A stretch of DNA of 64,000 nucleotides. Source: Chloroflexus aurantiacus J-10-fl. Lineage in GTDB: Bacteria > Chloroflexota > Chloroflexia > Chloroflexales > Chloroflexaceae. The notes under the pieces are model-generated. The model had not been told where the DNA came from and did not search any database. It worked only from the letters and a program-made list of their open reading frames with translations. Both the position numbers and the translations under genes were made by a program. Shown piece after piece: positions 9,380-18,184 of the stretch (the first letter of the stretch is position 1; each line of letters starts with the position of its first letter). The DNA is taken from the NCBI RefSeq assembly GCF_000018865.1, contig NC_010175.1, positions 4,464,001-4,528,000 of the forward strand. Direction: 5' to 3'.

Positions 9380-9643
9380 TTATTGCGAACGACGGCGGGA
9401 CGACTTACGTCCGCGTTGCACCATGATCTGCCAGGCCTCATCGGGATCAACCCTGGAGCGCAATCGTTGATCGCTGATCCGATTGGCCTGCCGATCATTG
9501 AGTTCGGCAATCTCGCGTAACAGCTCTTCATCTTCGGGTGAAATATTCACCTGCTCACGCCAGTAACGCCATGCAATGATACCAATGCCTCCCAGAATCA
9601 GCGTGACCAGTATCGCGACAACGAGACCACCAATCTGTTCCAT
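9380..9643 (-). CDS. Small single-pass membrane protein, function unknown
   Basis: 87 residues. Residues about 5-26 are a hydrophobic helix (GGLVVAILVTLILGGIGIIA), followed by WRYWREQ and a charged tail ending in a basic RGRKSSRRR stretch. The tail is probably cytoplasmic. The start lies 9 nt after the stop of the upstream hybrid kinase on the same strand, so they may be co-transcribed. No family recognised. Confidence 0.65.
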   Translation of the reverse strand: MEQIGGLVVAILVTLILGGIGIIAWRYWREQVNISPEDEELLREIAELNDRQANRISDQRLRSRVDPDEAWQIMVQRGRKSSRRRSQ

Positions 9644-9652
9644 AGGCGCCTC

Positions 9653-12600
9653 TCAGCGTGCTTGACTGATTGTCTGTCGGATCAGCGCAAAAAGCTGATG
9701 CCGGGTAAAGGGTTTATTCAAGACCGGATATGGTGGTTCACTGCCATTGGCCATCACTCGTTGCAGATATCCTGACATCAAAATAACCCGTAACTGGGGG
9801 AATGAAGCCTGCAACTCATAGGCCAGCGTGATTCCATCAGTATGTGGTAATACCACATCTGTTATCAAAAGGTGTAATTCATCACCGTGCTGTTGGGCAA
9901 GCGCCATTGCTTCTTGCGCGTGCGTTGCTTCCAGCACCGTGTAGCCCTGTTCGCGAAGCAAGCGGGCAGCCATCTGGCGTACACCGGGTTCATCCTCAAC
10001 CAACAGGATTGTCTCGTTCCCAAACCGCTCGACGAGTGGAGTCGGCGTGGACAGCGTATCTGGTGCAGGCGTCATCGTTCCGGCAGGCATTGCCGGTAGG
10101 GCAACGGTGAAACAACTGCCGGCACCGGGCTGGCTATCGACGGTAAAAAAGCCGCCGTGTTGGGTCACGATGCCGCTGCAAATCGCCAATCCTAACCCGC
10201 TGCCCTTGCCCATTGGCTTGGTCGTAAAGTAGGGTTCAAAAATATGACCACGGATTGTTTCATCAATCCCGATACCGGTATCACACACTGAAAGTAACAC
10301 ATATTTGCCGGCTTTTGCCTGACTAAATGCCGGAATGTTACCGGCCTCGACATACTGCATCGAGGTACGAATGGTTAATTCGCCACCATTGGGCATAGCA
10401 TCTCGTGCATTAACCACCAGATTCATTAATACCTGTTCAAATTGATGTGGATCGATATTGATAGAATCAATCGGTTCACACAGTTCTAATCGTAAATGAA
10501 TGTGTTCACCAATGATTCGCTTCAGCATATTCATAATATCGTTAATCTGGTGGTTGACATTGATCGGCTTTGGCTGTCCGGGCTGGCGGCGAGCAAACGT
10601 CAACAACTGACGCACCAGCTCGCTGGCACGGGCCGTACTCTGCCGGACCGATTCGAGTTCAGGATAGATCGGATGATCTGGTGCAATCTCCAGCATCGCC
10701 AGCTCGACATTACCGGTAATCACCGTGAGGATATTATTGAAGTCGTGCGCAATCCCACCGGCTAGCTGACCGATAGCTTCCATTTTTTGCGCCTGCAACA
10801 GTTGAGTCTGAAGCCGGGCCTGTTCACGTTCGGCCTGTTTTCGTTCGGCAATCTCGCGTTGCGCCGCAGCATAGAGATTGGCATTGTCGAGCACAAGCGC
10901 AGCCAGTTGGGTGAGCAGCATGGCATGCTGAATTTCGTCAGGCGTGAAGGGGGTACCCTGTTGATTTCGCGCCAGGCCAAGCACACCCAGGCAGGCATCT
11001 TTGACGATGATCGGAATGGTCATCGCCGGCCCAAAATGGAATGGCTCATAGTCAATAGCGTGTTCGGGCCAATCCGTATAATTCAGAATGATAGCCGGTT
11101 GTCGTGTGTGAAATGCGCGCCAGGACAGCGGTGCTGTAGATACCGTTTTTTGCCGCGATACGTGTTCCGGTAAAGGTGGTGTACAGGCACGAATGACCAG
11201 TGTTTGATCATCCTCCACCAGGAGTAATTCTGTGTAACTGACATTGAGCAACTTGTAAGCGCTATCGGTAATGGCCTGCAACAGATCATCCATCTCTCGC
11301 CGATTAAACCAATCGAGTGTGAGACGGTGCAGGGCTGCCAGTTGGTCGCGTTGTCGGCGCAGACTCTCTTCGGCCTGGCGAATATTGGTAATATCGACAT
11401 CCATGCACACAATATCGCTGACGTTACCCTGAAAGAACAAGGGGAACATGGCTGAGTAGACCCAGCGTATATCACCATTCCTGGCCTGAATCTGCCATGT
11501 GCGCGGTGGTGGTGCCTGGCCGCTTCGCCAGATCTGTTGAATGAGATGTTCGAATTCGGCGACCTCATCTCCTGTCAAGATCAGATCTTGCAAGCGGCGG
11601 CCACATGCTTCGGCAGCCGTGTACCCGTAAAATTGCTCGCACACCCGGTTCCATTCCAGAATGATTCCGTGCTGATCGAAACGCTGAATAGCCACCAGCG
11701 GCGTCTGTTCGATCATGTCGGTAAAGCGGCGTAACGCCTCTTGCAGTTGTTGTTCAACCTTCTTGCGCTCGGTAATTTCGCGAAAGACCAGCAGGCGACC
11801 GCCAGGTTTACCAGTCCTGTCATCAATTGGACTAATCGTAATATCAAAAAACCGATCAGGATGGTATGGGCAATTGAGTTCGATCCGCAGCGCCTCAGTT
11901 GTCTGCGTGGCTTTCAACAATGCCGGCCAGTTCAGTACCTCTACCAGTGGCTTATTTGTGTACTGTTTGACTCTGAAAAGGCGTTCGGCTGCCGGGTTGG
12001 CATCGACGATACGCCCCCCCTCATCGAGAACGATCATCGCATCTGACATTGCCTCGATGAGCCGGTTTCTGGCAACTGGGGCCAGATTCAGGAATTTATG
12101 CCGATACAAACCTAGCAGAATGAACGGAGCTGAGAAGAGGAAAGAAATCGGTGTTATATCAACACCGAGATGTGTAACCTGACTGAGATATGTCCAGTTT
12201 GAGAGAAATGGAAAGATAAAACCCATCCCCAGCCAAAGCATCTGGCGACGGAAAAGGGGCGAAGCCTGCCAGAATGCACCGGCGATCAGCGCCAGACCGG
12301 TAGTGAGACAGAGGTATGAATAGCCGATGTGAAACCAGTACCACCGGCCAGGGATCACTTCGAGATTAGCCGGCGTTGTGTCACTCAGCAGAAATTCGTG
12401 AAAAAAGAGGAAGTGCCACTGGTTCGTCAGAACAATGGTAATAGTTATCAGCGGTACAACGAAGATCAGCCAGCGTGCGCGCGAGCGACTCCACGGCTGA
12501 AAATCGAGGTAAGCAAAACCGAAGAGCAACCAGATAGGTGGTAGAAGGGTTGTTCCTAATTGCTGAACAGTGCGCCAGAAGATTTTGCTCTCCAGCGTAG

Positions 12601-12784
12601 ATGCCATCAATTCCAACGCATCAGCACCGGCCCACACGACAATTGCCGCCAGCATGGCGAGAAACTCTCTCCCCCCCGGTCTGTCGCGGCGTGGCCAGAG
12701 ATAGATGGAGACGCCTACGGTAATCAGACAAACAAACCAGAGCAGGCCGATGTATATGGAGATGTCGATGGCAACTGGCGGCAT
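9653..12784 (-). CDS. Hybrid sensor histidine kinase with receiver domain
   Basis: 1043 residues from the ATG at 12782-12784, chosen because GGAGG lies 9 nt upstream; an in-frame start at 12847 would be longer. Order: seven hydrophobic helices (about 1-230, histidine-kinase 7TM type), two PAS domains, a GAF domain (about 500-650), dimerisation domain with H-box GGIAHDFNNIL, ATPase domain (N-box NLVVNARDAM, DTGIGI, GKGSGLGLA) and a C-terminal receiver (LLVEDE, TDVVLP with the phosphorylatable Asp, late Lys in LNKPF). It would sense an unknown signal and phosphorelay to an unlinked partner. No output domain or cognate regulator is adjacent. Confidence 0.92.
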   Translation of the reverse strand: MPPVAIDISIYIGLLWFVCLITVGVSIYLWPRRDRPGGREFLAMLAAIVVWAGADALELMASTLESKIFWRTVQQLGTTLLPPIWLLFGFAYLDFQPWSRSRARWLIFVVPLITITIVLTNQWHFLFFHEFLLSDTTPANLEVIPGRWYWFHIGYSYLCLTTGLALIAGAFWQASPLFRRQMLWLGMGFIFPFLSNWTYLSQVTHLGVDITPISFLFSAPFILLGLYRHKFLNLAPVARNRLIEAMSDAMIVLDEGGRIVDANPAAERLFRVKQYTNKPLVEVLNWPALLKATQTTEALRIELNCPYHPDRFFDITISPIDDRTGKPGGRLLVFREITERKKVEQQLQEALRRFTDMIEQTPLVAIQRFDQHGIILEWNRVCEQFYGYTAAEACGRRLQDLILTGDEVAEFEHLIQQIWRSGQAPPPRTWQIQARNGDIRWVYSAMFPLFFQGNVSDIVCMDVDITNIRQAEESLRRQRDQLAALHRLTLDWFNRREMDDLLQAITDSAYKLLNVSYTELLLVEDDQTLVIRACTPPLPEHVSRQKTVSTAPLSWRAFHTRQPAIILNYTDWPEHAIDYEPFHFGPAMTIPIIVKDACLGVLGLARNQQGTPFTPDEIQHAMLLTQLAALVLDNANLYAAAQREIAERKQAEREQARLQTQLLQAQKMEAIGQLAGGIAHDFNNILTVITGNVELAMLEIAPDHPIYPELESVRQSTARASELVRQLLTFARRQPGQPKPINVNHQINDIMNMLKRIIGEHIHLRLELCEPIDSINIDPHQFEQVLMNLVVNARDAMPNGGELTIRTSMQYVEAGNIPAFSQAKAGKYVLLSVCDTGIGIDETIRGHIFEPYFTTKPMGKGSGLGLAICSGIVTQHGGFFTVDSQPGAGSCFTVALPAMPAGTMTPAPDTLSTPTPLVERFGNETILLVEDEPGVRQMAARLLREQGYTVLEATHAQEAMALAQQHGDELHLLITDVVLPHTDGITLAYELQASFPQLRVILMSGYLQRVMANGSEPPYPVLNKPFTRHQLFALIRQTISQAR

Positions 12785-13281
12785 AGTTTGTAACCTCCGG
12801 TGCGCCGAACATTGGAGCTGAATTGATAACGCACCTTCACTGTGCAATGATATTGTAGCCGGAAAGTAAAGCGTGTGGAGTCATCATCATGGTGTAATTC
12901 CTGGATACGTTGTGTCGACGTGTTCAAACCACTACAGAGTAGAAGTCAGATCATCAGTCATTGACAGGCCAGATGATCGTGCGCTGGCCGCTGCGCCGCG
13001 CGCCTGGTAACGGGCATAATAGGTACAGGGTCGTGCTTCCTGTACCCCAGTCACGTGATACTCGCATCGCTGAGTGTAAAACGTAAACGCTTCATGAATT
13101 TGTAGCTTCTACATTAAACATATCGAACGTCATTGTAGTCAATACTGTGACGACGATCATGTTCCACTTTTGAAACATGCATCTGATTGACAGCACCCCA
13201 GATCAAGACGATAATAATTCCAGTTCCCGCCTGGTTTAAGGTAAAAGTGAATGACCCGCCTGGAAGCGTTCGGAGGCAGCT
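12785..13281. other. Divergent intergenic region
   Basis: About 0.5 kb between the hybrid kinase and the OsmC-like gene. Apart from a consensus promoter at 13187-13215 nothing recognisable was seen. Confidence 0.6.
13187..13215 (+). promoter_or_regulatory. Sigma-70 promoter of the OsmC-like gene
   Basis: TTGACA (13187-13192), 17-nt spacer, GATAAT (13210-13215). This predicts a leader of about 60 nt before the ATG at 13282. Confidence 0.65.
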
Positions 13282-13818
13282 ATGGCTCCAATTTGGAGTT
13301 TGCGAGAGTTTTTGGCACGTAAGCGCGAGGCACTATCCGCATTCCGTTCGCGTCTACGTGATCAGCCCCCTTCACCGGTGACGTTGCGTGCCGCAGTGAC
13401 TGTCGCTGCCGGTACCGGCCTGCGTCCGGTGCGGGTGCGCGATCATACGGTGATCAGTGACTCAGGGCCGGCCCTCGGTGGGTACGATCTGGGGCCAAAT
13501 GCGCCAGAGTTGCTGTTAGCGGCAATGGCCAGTTGTATCGCTCATTCGGCGCTGGCAATTGCCGCCGACCGTGAACTGGCGATTGACGATCTTCAGGTAG
13601 AAGTCAGTGGTCAGATAGACTATCGTGGTGCGCTGTCCGTCAGTGCCGATGCTCCGGTAGCCCCAACCGGCCTGCATTATACCCTCAAGTATCGAGGCGA
13701 AGTCACTGATGCCGAGATGACAGCACTGCAAGCCGATCTGGAACGTCTCTGTCCGGTGTTGCTGGCAGTTTTGCAACCGCAACCGTTATCCGGTCAGGTG
13801 CAGCGGCTTGAGGCATAG
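13282..13818 (+). CDS. OsmC/Ohr-family protein
   Basis: 178 residues. The OsmC fold is indicated by NAPELLLAAMASCIAHS, carrying the first catalytic Cys, and LERLCPVLLAV, carrying the second. In the family these two cysteines reduce organic hydroperoxides with lipoyl or thiol donors. The N-terminal about 35 residues are a basic extension not needed for the fold. GGAGG precedes the ATG, and a promoter is at 13187-13215. Not clearly Ohr rather than OsmC. Confidence 0.8.
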   Translation: MAPIWSLREFLARKREALSAFRSRLRDQPPSPVTLRAAVTVAAGTGLRPVRVRDHTVISDSGPALGGYDLGPNAPELLLAAMASCIAHSALAIAADRELAIDDLQVEVSGQIDYRGALSVSADAPVAPTGLHYTLKYRGEVTDAEMTALQADLERLCPVLLAVLQPQPLSGQVQRLEA

Positions 13819-13887
13819 CGTATCAGGATAATGCTTTCCTGGCTCTGATGATAGTTGGTTCGTCTGGTGAGCAAAAGGAGAGGTTGT

Positions 13888-14715
13888 ATGTGTCCACCAC
13901 GCTTTATCGAGTCGATTCAATCCCCTGAAATCAGTCGGCGCAATTTGCTCAAATTTGGTTTGGGAGCAGCGGTTGCTGCCGTTGCCGCACCGTTAACGGC
14001 GGAAGCGGCGACGGCTACGCGGGCCAGTTTCCGAAATGTGGCTGATTTAACTCATTTGTTGGGCACGCAATTTCCGCTTTTCCCCGGTGCGGCACCATTT
14101 CAGATTACTCCGGTGGTTTTTCACGAGCGCGATGGCTACTATGGCAGCATTCTGAATTACTGGGAGCATTCCGGTACACACATGGATGCGCCGGTGCATT
14201 TTGCTCCCAATGGTTTGTTTGTTGATCAGATTCCGGTCAGTTCGCTGGTGGTGCCGGCAGTGGTGATTAACATTAGCGAGCGGGCAGCCCGCGATCCCGA
14301 TACGGTCGTTACCCCAGACGATATTCGGGCGTGGGAGCGGCGTTACGGCCGGATACCCAATAATGCCGCCGTGTTGATGGCAAGCGGTTGGGGGGCACGT
14401 GCCCATTCGGTTGAACTCTTCCGCAATACCGACTCGAGTGGGGTGATGCACTTCCCCGGTTTCGGGAAGGATGCGATTGATTTTCTACTCACCGAGCGGA
14501 GTATCAGCGGTATCGGGGTTGATACCTTGAGTCTCGATCACGGCCCCTCGACGACCTTTGCCGTGCATTATACGTTGTTACCGACGAACCGCTGGGGTTT
14601 GGAGAATCTGGCGAATCTGGAGTCGATCCCACCAAGCGGCGCAACGCTGGTGGTTGGGGCACCGAAAATCGCTGCCGGCTCCGGTGGACCGAGCCGGGTG
14701 TTCGCGCTGTGGTAA
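13888..14715 (+). CDS. Tat-exported cyclase-family metallohydrolase (kynurenine formamidase-like)
   Basis: 275 residues from the ATG preceded by AAGGAGAGG; the frame opens slightly earlier. The N-terminus has a twin-arginine motif SRRNLLKFG, a hydrophobic Ala-rich core and an A-x-A-type end, so export through Tat is expected. The metal-binding motif HSGTHMDAPVHF (H-x-G-T-H-x-D-x-P-x-H) defines the cyclase/formamidase family. Substrate cannot be assigned. Convergent with the CoA-transferase gene across a hairpin. Confidence 0.82.
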   Translation: MCPPRFIESIQSPEISRRNLLKFGLGAAVAAVAAPLTAEAATATRASFRNVADLTHLLGTQFPLFPGAAPFQITPVVFHERDGYYGSILNYWEHSGTHMDAPVHFAPNGLFVDQIPVSSLVVPAVVINISERAARDPDTVVTPDDIRAWERRYGRIPNNAAVLMASGWGARAHSVELFRNTDSSGVMHFPGFGKDAIDFLLTERSISGIGVDTLSLDHGPSTTFAVHYTLLPTNRWGLENLANLESIPPSGATLVVGAPKIAAGSGGPSRVFALW

Positions 14716-14741
14716 TCAGGGGTATATGCGCACATAGCCGG

Positions 14742-14769
14742 GGTAGCACAGACTGAAGCCTGTGCTACC
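14742..14769. terminator. Bidirectional hairpin between convergent genes
   Basis: GGTAGCACAG (14742-14751) pairs perfectly with CTGTGCTACC (14760-14769). It lies between the stops at 14715 (+) and 14781 (-). The T-run is weak. Confidence 0.6.
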
Positions 14770-14780
14770 TCCGTTCTTCT

Positions 14781-15956
14781 CTACACAATCCCCTGATCGT
14801 AGAAGTGACGAATCTGATCGGCCGAATAGCCCAACTCTGCCAATACCGCTGCGGTATCTGCACCGAGCGCGGGCGGGGCAGAGCGGATGGTTGCAGGAGT
14901 GGCACTGAATACCGGCGCCGGACCAACCATCCGGATACCGTCAATACTGCGAACCATGCCTCTGGCCTGCGCCTGTCGGCTGTTCAGAGCCGTTGGAATG
15001 TCGTTGACCGGGCCACACGGCACCTGAGCCGCTCGCAATCGCTCGATCCAGAAGGCCACCGACTCGCCGGCCATGACCTCAGCAATCGCCGTAATGATCT
15101 GTTCGCGGTTCGTTACTCTGGCCGGGTTGGTTGCGAAACGCTCATCGGTGGCCCATTCGGGGTGGTTAAGCGCCTGACAGAAACGGGTGAATTGCTGATC
15201 GTTCCCCACCGCCACCATAACATACCCATCAGCAGCCGCAAACGGTTGATAGGGAACAATGGTGGAGTGGGCATTGCCGTAGCGACGTGGTGGCTTGCCG
15301 GAAACCAGGTAGGCTGATGCCACGTTTGCCAGCCAACTGAGTTGCACATCAAAGAGGGACAGATCGATATACTGCCCTTCTCCGCTGTGGGTGCGGTAGT
15401 GCAATGCCGCCAGAATGCTGGTTGCGGCGTACAGGCCGGTAGTAATGTCCGCAACGGCAACGCCGGTCTTCATTGGCGGGCCATCCGGTTCACCGGTGAT
15501 ACTCATCAACCCGCCTTCGGCCTGAATCACCGTGTCGTAACCAGGACGGTCGGCATCAGGACCGTACTGACCGTAGCCGGTAATGCTACAGTAAATGAGT
15601 CGCGGATTGAGCGGACGTAGATCGTTGTATCCCAATCCCATCCGGGCCATTGTTCCAGGCAAAAAATTCTCAATCAGCACGTCGGCACGTCGGGCGAGTT
15701 CACGGGCAATCGCCTGGCCGGTAGGATGCTTGAGATTGAGGGTGATGCTCTGTTTGTTGCGGTTGACGGCAATGAAATAGGCACTCAGGCCATTATCGGC
15801 GAAGGGTGGTCCCCACTGGCGGGTTTCATCACCGGTACCCGGTTGTTCAATCTTGATCACCCGTGCGCCCATATCGGCGAGAACCATTGTCGCATATGGG
15901 CCGGCCAGAACCCGACTGAAATCAAGAATCAGGAGATCAGCAAGTGCAGTTGGCAT
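14781..15956 (-). CDS. CaiB/BaiF family (class III) CoA-transferase
   Basis: 391 residues, full length for the family, which moves CoA between carboxylic acids through an aspartyl-CoA intermediate. Typical motifs are LDFSRVLAGP, the NRNKQSI segment, NFLPGTM and TGVAVADITTG with the probable catalytic Asp. Chloroflexus uses family members in its 3-hydroxypropionate bi-cycle, but no pathway gene is adjacent, so the substrate is left open. The divergent neighbour is a hydroxyacid dehydrogenase. Confidence 0.87.
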   Translation of the reverse strand: MPTALADLLILDFSRVLAGPYATMVLADMGARVIKIEQPGTGDETRQWGPPFADNGLSAYFIAVNRNKQSITLNLKHPTGQAIARELARRADVLIENFLPGTMARMGLGYNDLRPLNPRLIYCSITGYGQYGPDADRPGYDTVIQAEGGLMSITGEPDGPPMKTGVAVADITTGLYAATSILAALHYRTHSGEGQYIDLSLFDVQLSWLANVASAYLVSGKPPRRYGNAHSTIVPYQPFAAADGYVMVAVGNDQQFTRFCQALNHPEWATDERFATNPARVTNREQIITAIAEVMAGESVAFWIERLRAAQVPCGPVNDIPTALNSRQAQARGMVRSIDGIRMVGPAPVFSATPATIRSAPPALGADTAAVLAELGYSADQIRHFYDQGIV

Positions 15957-16081
15957 AGGCGAGCACCTTTAGCACTGTTAGCGGTACAGCGAGTATGTCA
16001 TTGCGTTGTGATTGCAATGCCGGCAGGTATGATACCATCCTTTGTATCAGCGTTGTTCTCAGCAAAATTGAGGAGTGAGGT

Positions 16082-16981
16082 ATGAGTGAACGAATTGGCT
16101 TCATTGGGCTGGGGATCATGGGGCGTGGCATGGCGGCCAACATTCTGCGAGCCGGGTTCCCGTTGACGGTGTGGAACCGCACGCCGGGGCGGGCCGATGA
16201 ACTGGTTGCTGCCGGCGCTCAGTTAGCAACCTCACCGGCCGATCTGGCTGCCCGCAGTGATATTGTGATCAGTTGTGTGAGTGATACCCCCGATGTAGAA
16301 GCCGTTCTGTTTGGACCGCAAGGGGTGATCGAAGGTGCACGGGCCGGAATGTTGGTCATTGATATGAGTACCATCAGCCCGCAAGGCGCACAGCAGTTTG
16401 CCGCTCGCCTGCACGATCACGGGATTGGCTTTCTCGATGCGCCGGTGAGCGGTGGCAGTGAAGGAGCCGCACGCGGAACGCTCAGCATTATGGTTGGTGG
16501 ACCGGCCCCGCTGGTGGAACGGGCGATGCCGGTCTTTCAGGCGATGGGCAAAACGATCACACACGTCGGCGATCACGGTGCCGGCCAGACGGTCAAGCTG
16601 GTGAATCAAATTCTGGTGGTGGGGACGATGCTGGCTATCAGCGAAGCACTGGTCTTCGCCCAGGCCAGCGGCGTCGATTTAGAGAAGACGCTGGCAGCGG
16701 TGAGTGGTGGTGCCGCCGGAAGCTGGATGCTCTCGAACCGTGGGCCGCAGGTCATTCGCCGCGACTGGCGGCCCGGCTTTACCATCGACCTCCAGCAAAA
16801 AGATTTACGATTGGTGCTGGCCGCTGCCGATGCGGTCGGCGCGCCAATGCTGACCACTTCGACCGTGTTTCATCTCTACCGCACCCTGCAACAGGCCGGA
16901 TTAGGTCACGAGGGGAATCATGCCCTGATCAAAGCGATAGAGCGCCTGGCAGGGATTGAGGTGGGGCAGCGGAGTGAGTGA
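16082..16981 (+). CDS. 3-hydroxyisobutyrate/beta-hydroxyacid dehydrogenase family protein
   Basis: 299 residues. The N-terminal NAD(P) motif GFIGLGIMGRGMA is followed by the substrate loop DAPVSGGSEGAARGT and the catalytic-Lys segment GAGQTVKLVNQ. This is the family of tartronate-semialdehyde reductase, 3-hydroxyisobutyrate dehydrogenase and succinic-semialdehyde (GHB) reductase; which applies cannot be decided. A GAGGT ribosome site abuts the ATG. Divergent from the CoA-transferase gene. Confidence 0.87.
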   Translation: MSERIGFIGLGIMGRGMAANILRAGFPLTVWNRTPGRADELVAAGAQLATSPADLAARSDIVISCVSDTPDVEAVLFGPQGVIEGARAGMLVIDMSTISPQGAQQFAARLHDHGIGFLDAPVSGGSEGAARGTLSIMVGGPAPLVERAMPVFQAMGKTITHVGDHGAGQTVKLVNQILVVGTMLAISEALVFAQASGVDLEKTLAAVSGGAAGSWMLSNRGPQVIRRDWRPGFTIDLQQKDLRLVLAAADAVGAPMLTTSTVFHLYRTLQQAGLGHEGNHALIKAIERLAGIEVGQRSE

Positions 16982-17039
16982 GGATGGTGATTGGATAACA
17001 TTTGCAATAGCACGGCTCGTCATCACAGGTGCGGGTTAT

Positions 17040-17068
17040 TGATGGGCGGACTGTCGATCCGCCCATCA
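17040..17068. terminator. Bidirectional hairpin
   Basis: TGATGGGCGGA (17040-17050) and TCCGCCCATCA (17058-17068) form an 11-bp perfect stem with a 7-nt loop, between the convergent genes ending at 16981 and 17079. Confidence 0.6.
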
Positions 17069-17078
17069 CCCTGCTCGT

Positions 17079-17438
17079 CTACTTAATCTTGATCCGCTCA
17101 CCACTCCACTGCTCCCACAGCCAGACCAGCAAATACAGCCCACAGATACCGAGCATCACCACATTTGCGAACACCGCAGCATTGATGATCAGGCCGGTCT
17201 GACCGATAATCCGTACCAGGTTCCCGATTGGTGCCAGCACACCGAGCAGCCCTACCAGTGCAGCCAGCCATTCAAAACGGCGAGAGTTACTGGAGCGCTC
17301 AATTGCTATTCCCAGACCGAGCAGAACCAGGCCAAACAGTGCAGGAATGGTTGAGGTGATGGCAGCAGTAGCGAAAACACCGCCGATGCCAAGAACAATA
17401 AGCAGGATCGCAGCAGCAATGGTGCTATTAACAGGCAT
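17079..17438 (-). CDS. Four-helix membrane protein, function unknown
   Basis: 119 residues, almost entirely four hydrophobic segments (about 5-27, 30-47, 56-76, 82-105), ending in a Trp/basic tail. No conserved motif was recognised. Single gene, convergent with its upstream neighbour. Confidence 0.7.
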   Translation of the reverse strand: MPVNSTIAAAILLIVLGIGGVFATAAITSTIPALFGLVLLGLGIAIERSSNSRRFEWLAALVGLLGVLAPIGNLVRIIGQTGLIINAAVFANVVMLGICGLYLLVWLWEQWSGERIKIK

Positions 17439-17602
17439 ATCGTCACTCCGTCTACAGGTTAAACCATCACTGATTGATACGGAGTAATTGTCATGTTGGA
17501 TGCGAAAGCAATGTATATATGGCTGTTCTTAAACATATACATATTCGTTTATGAAGAGAACGTTGATAAAACAGTATTCTATACATTGCCCAATGACGCA
17601 TC

Positions 17603-18184
17603 CTACGGTAATTGCCGGATCATTGCCACTTCATCACAGCGATCCTGCTTGAAGCAGGTGGCGCAATCTTGCCAGATTTTATGCGGGAGGCGTAATTTTG
17701 GAATCTCGCGAAATCCCAATGAGCTAAAGAACCCTACCTGCAATGTCAGCGTGAAGAGCGTTGGAATGCCAAGTTCCAATGCTTCGGTGAAGAGCGGCTC
17801 GATCAGACGGCGCCCAATGCCACGGCCCTGAAACGACGGATGGACGGCAACGCTTACCACTTCGGCCAGATCGGCCCAGGTGATATGCAGCGCTGCACAA
17901 CCGATCACCTCACCATCGGCTTCGGCAACATTGAAGTTCCGTACCCGATTGTAGAGTTGATCGAGGGTTTTGGGCAGCATATCGCCACGGGCGGCGTAGT
18001 AGTTGATAATCTCGTAGAGCCGTGGCACATCACCGACCCGTGCCCGGCGAATTGTGACGGCAGCGTCAGGGCGAATGTGAAGGACCGGCAGGCTTACCGG
18101 CGGTGCGTAGAGTGGACTGGTCATAGCTGTGCTGTTTTCCTCTTCAATGATACAAAATGCTGATGCCGAACGACTATTCATCAT
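17603..18184 (-). CDS. Short GNAT N-acetyltransferase, probable N-acetylglutamate synthase
   Basis: The acetyl-CoA motif VHPSFQGRGIGRRLI is clear. The C-terminal segment KIWQDCATCFKQDRCDEVAM has the Cys-rich end seen in stand-alone or ArgH-fused N-acetylglutamate synthases, which make acetylglutamate for arginine synthesis. It follows argH and overlaps its stop by 11 nt, which supports that role. Start is uncertain: ATG 18184 or 18181 (coupled to argH) or ATG 18124, closer to the conserved domain (VTIRRARVGDV). Confidence 0.8.
   Translation of the reverse strand: MMNSRSASAFCIIEEENSTAMTSPLYAPPVSLPVLHIRPDAAVTIRRARVGDVPRLYEIINYYAARGDMLPKTLDQLYNRVRNFNVAEADGEVIGCAALHITWADLAEVVSVAVHPSFQGRGIGRRLIEPLFTEALELGIPTLFTLTLQVGFFSSLGFREIPKLRLPHKIWQDCATCFKQDRCDEVAMIRQLP

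Noticed and set aside
14781-15956. Assignment as a 3-hydroxypropionate bi-cycle CoA-transferase
   Set aside because: Family fits, but none of the pathway's lyase, hydratase or dehydratase genes is adjacent, so a specific substrate is not supported.
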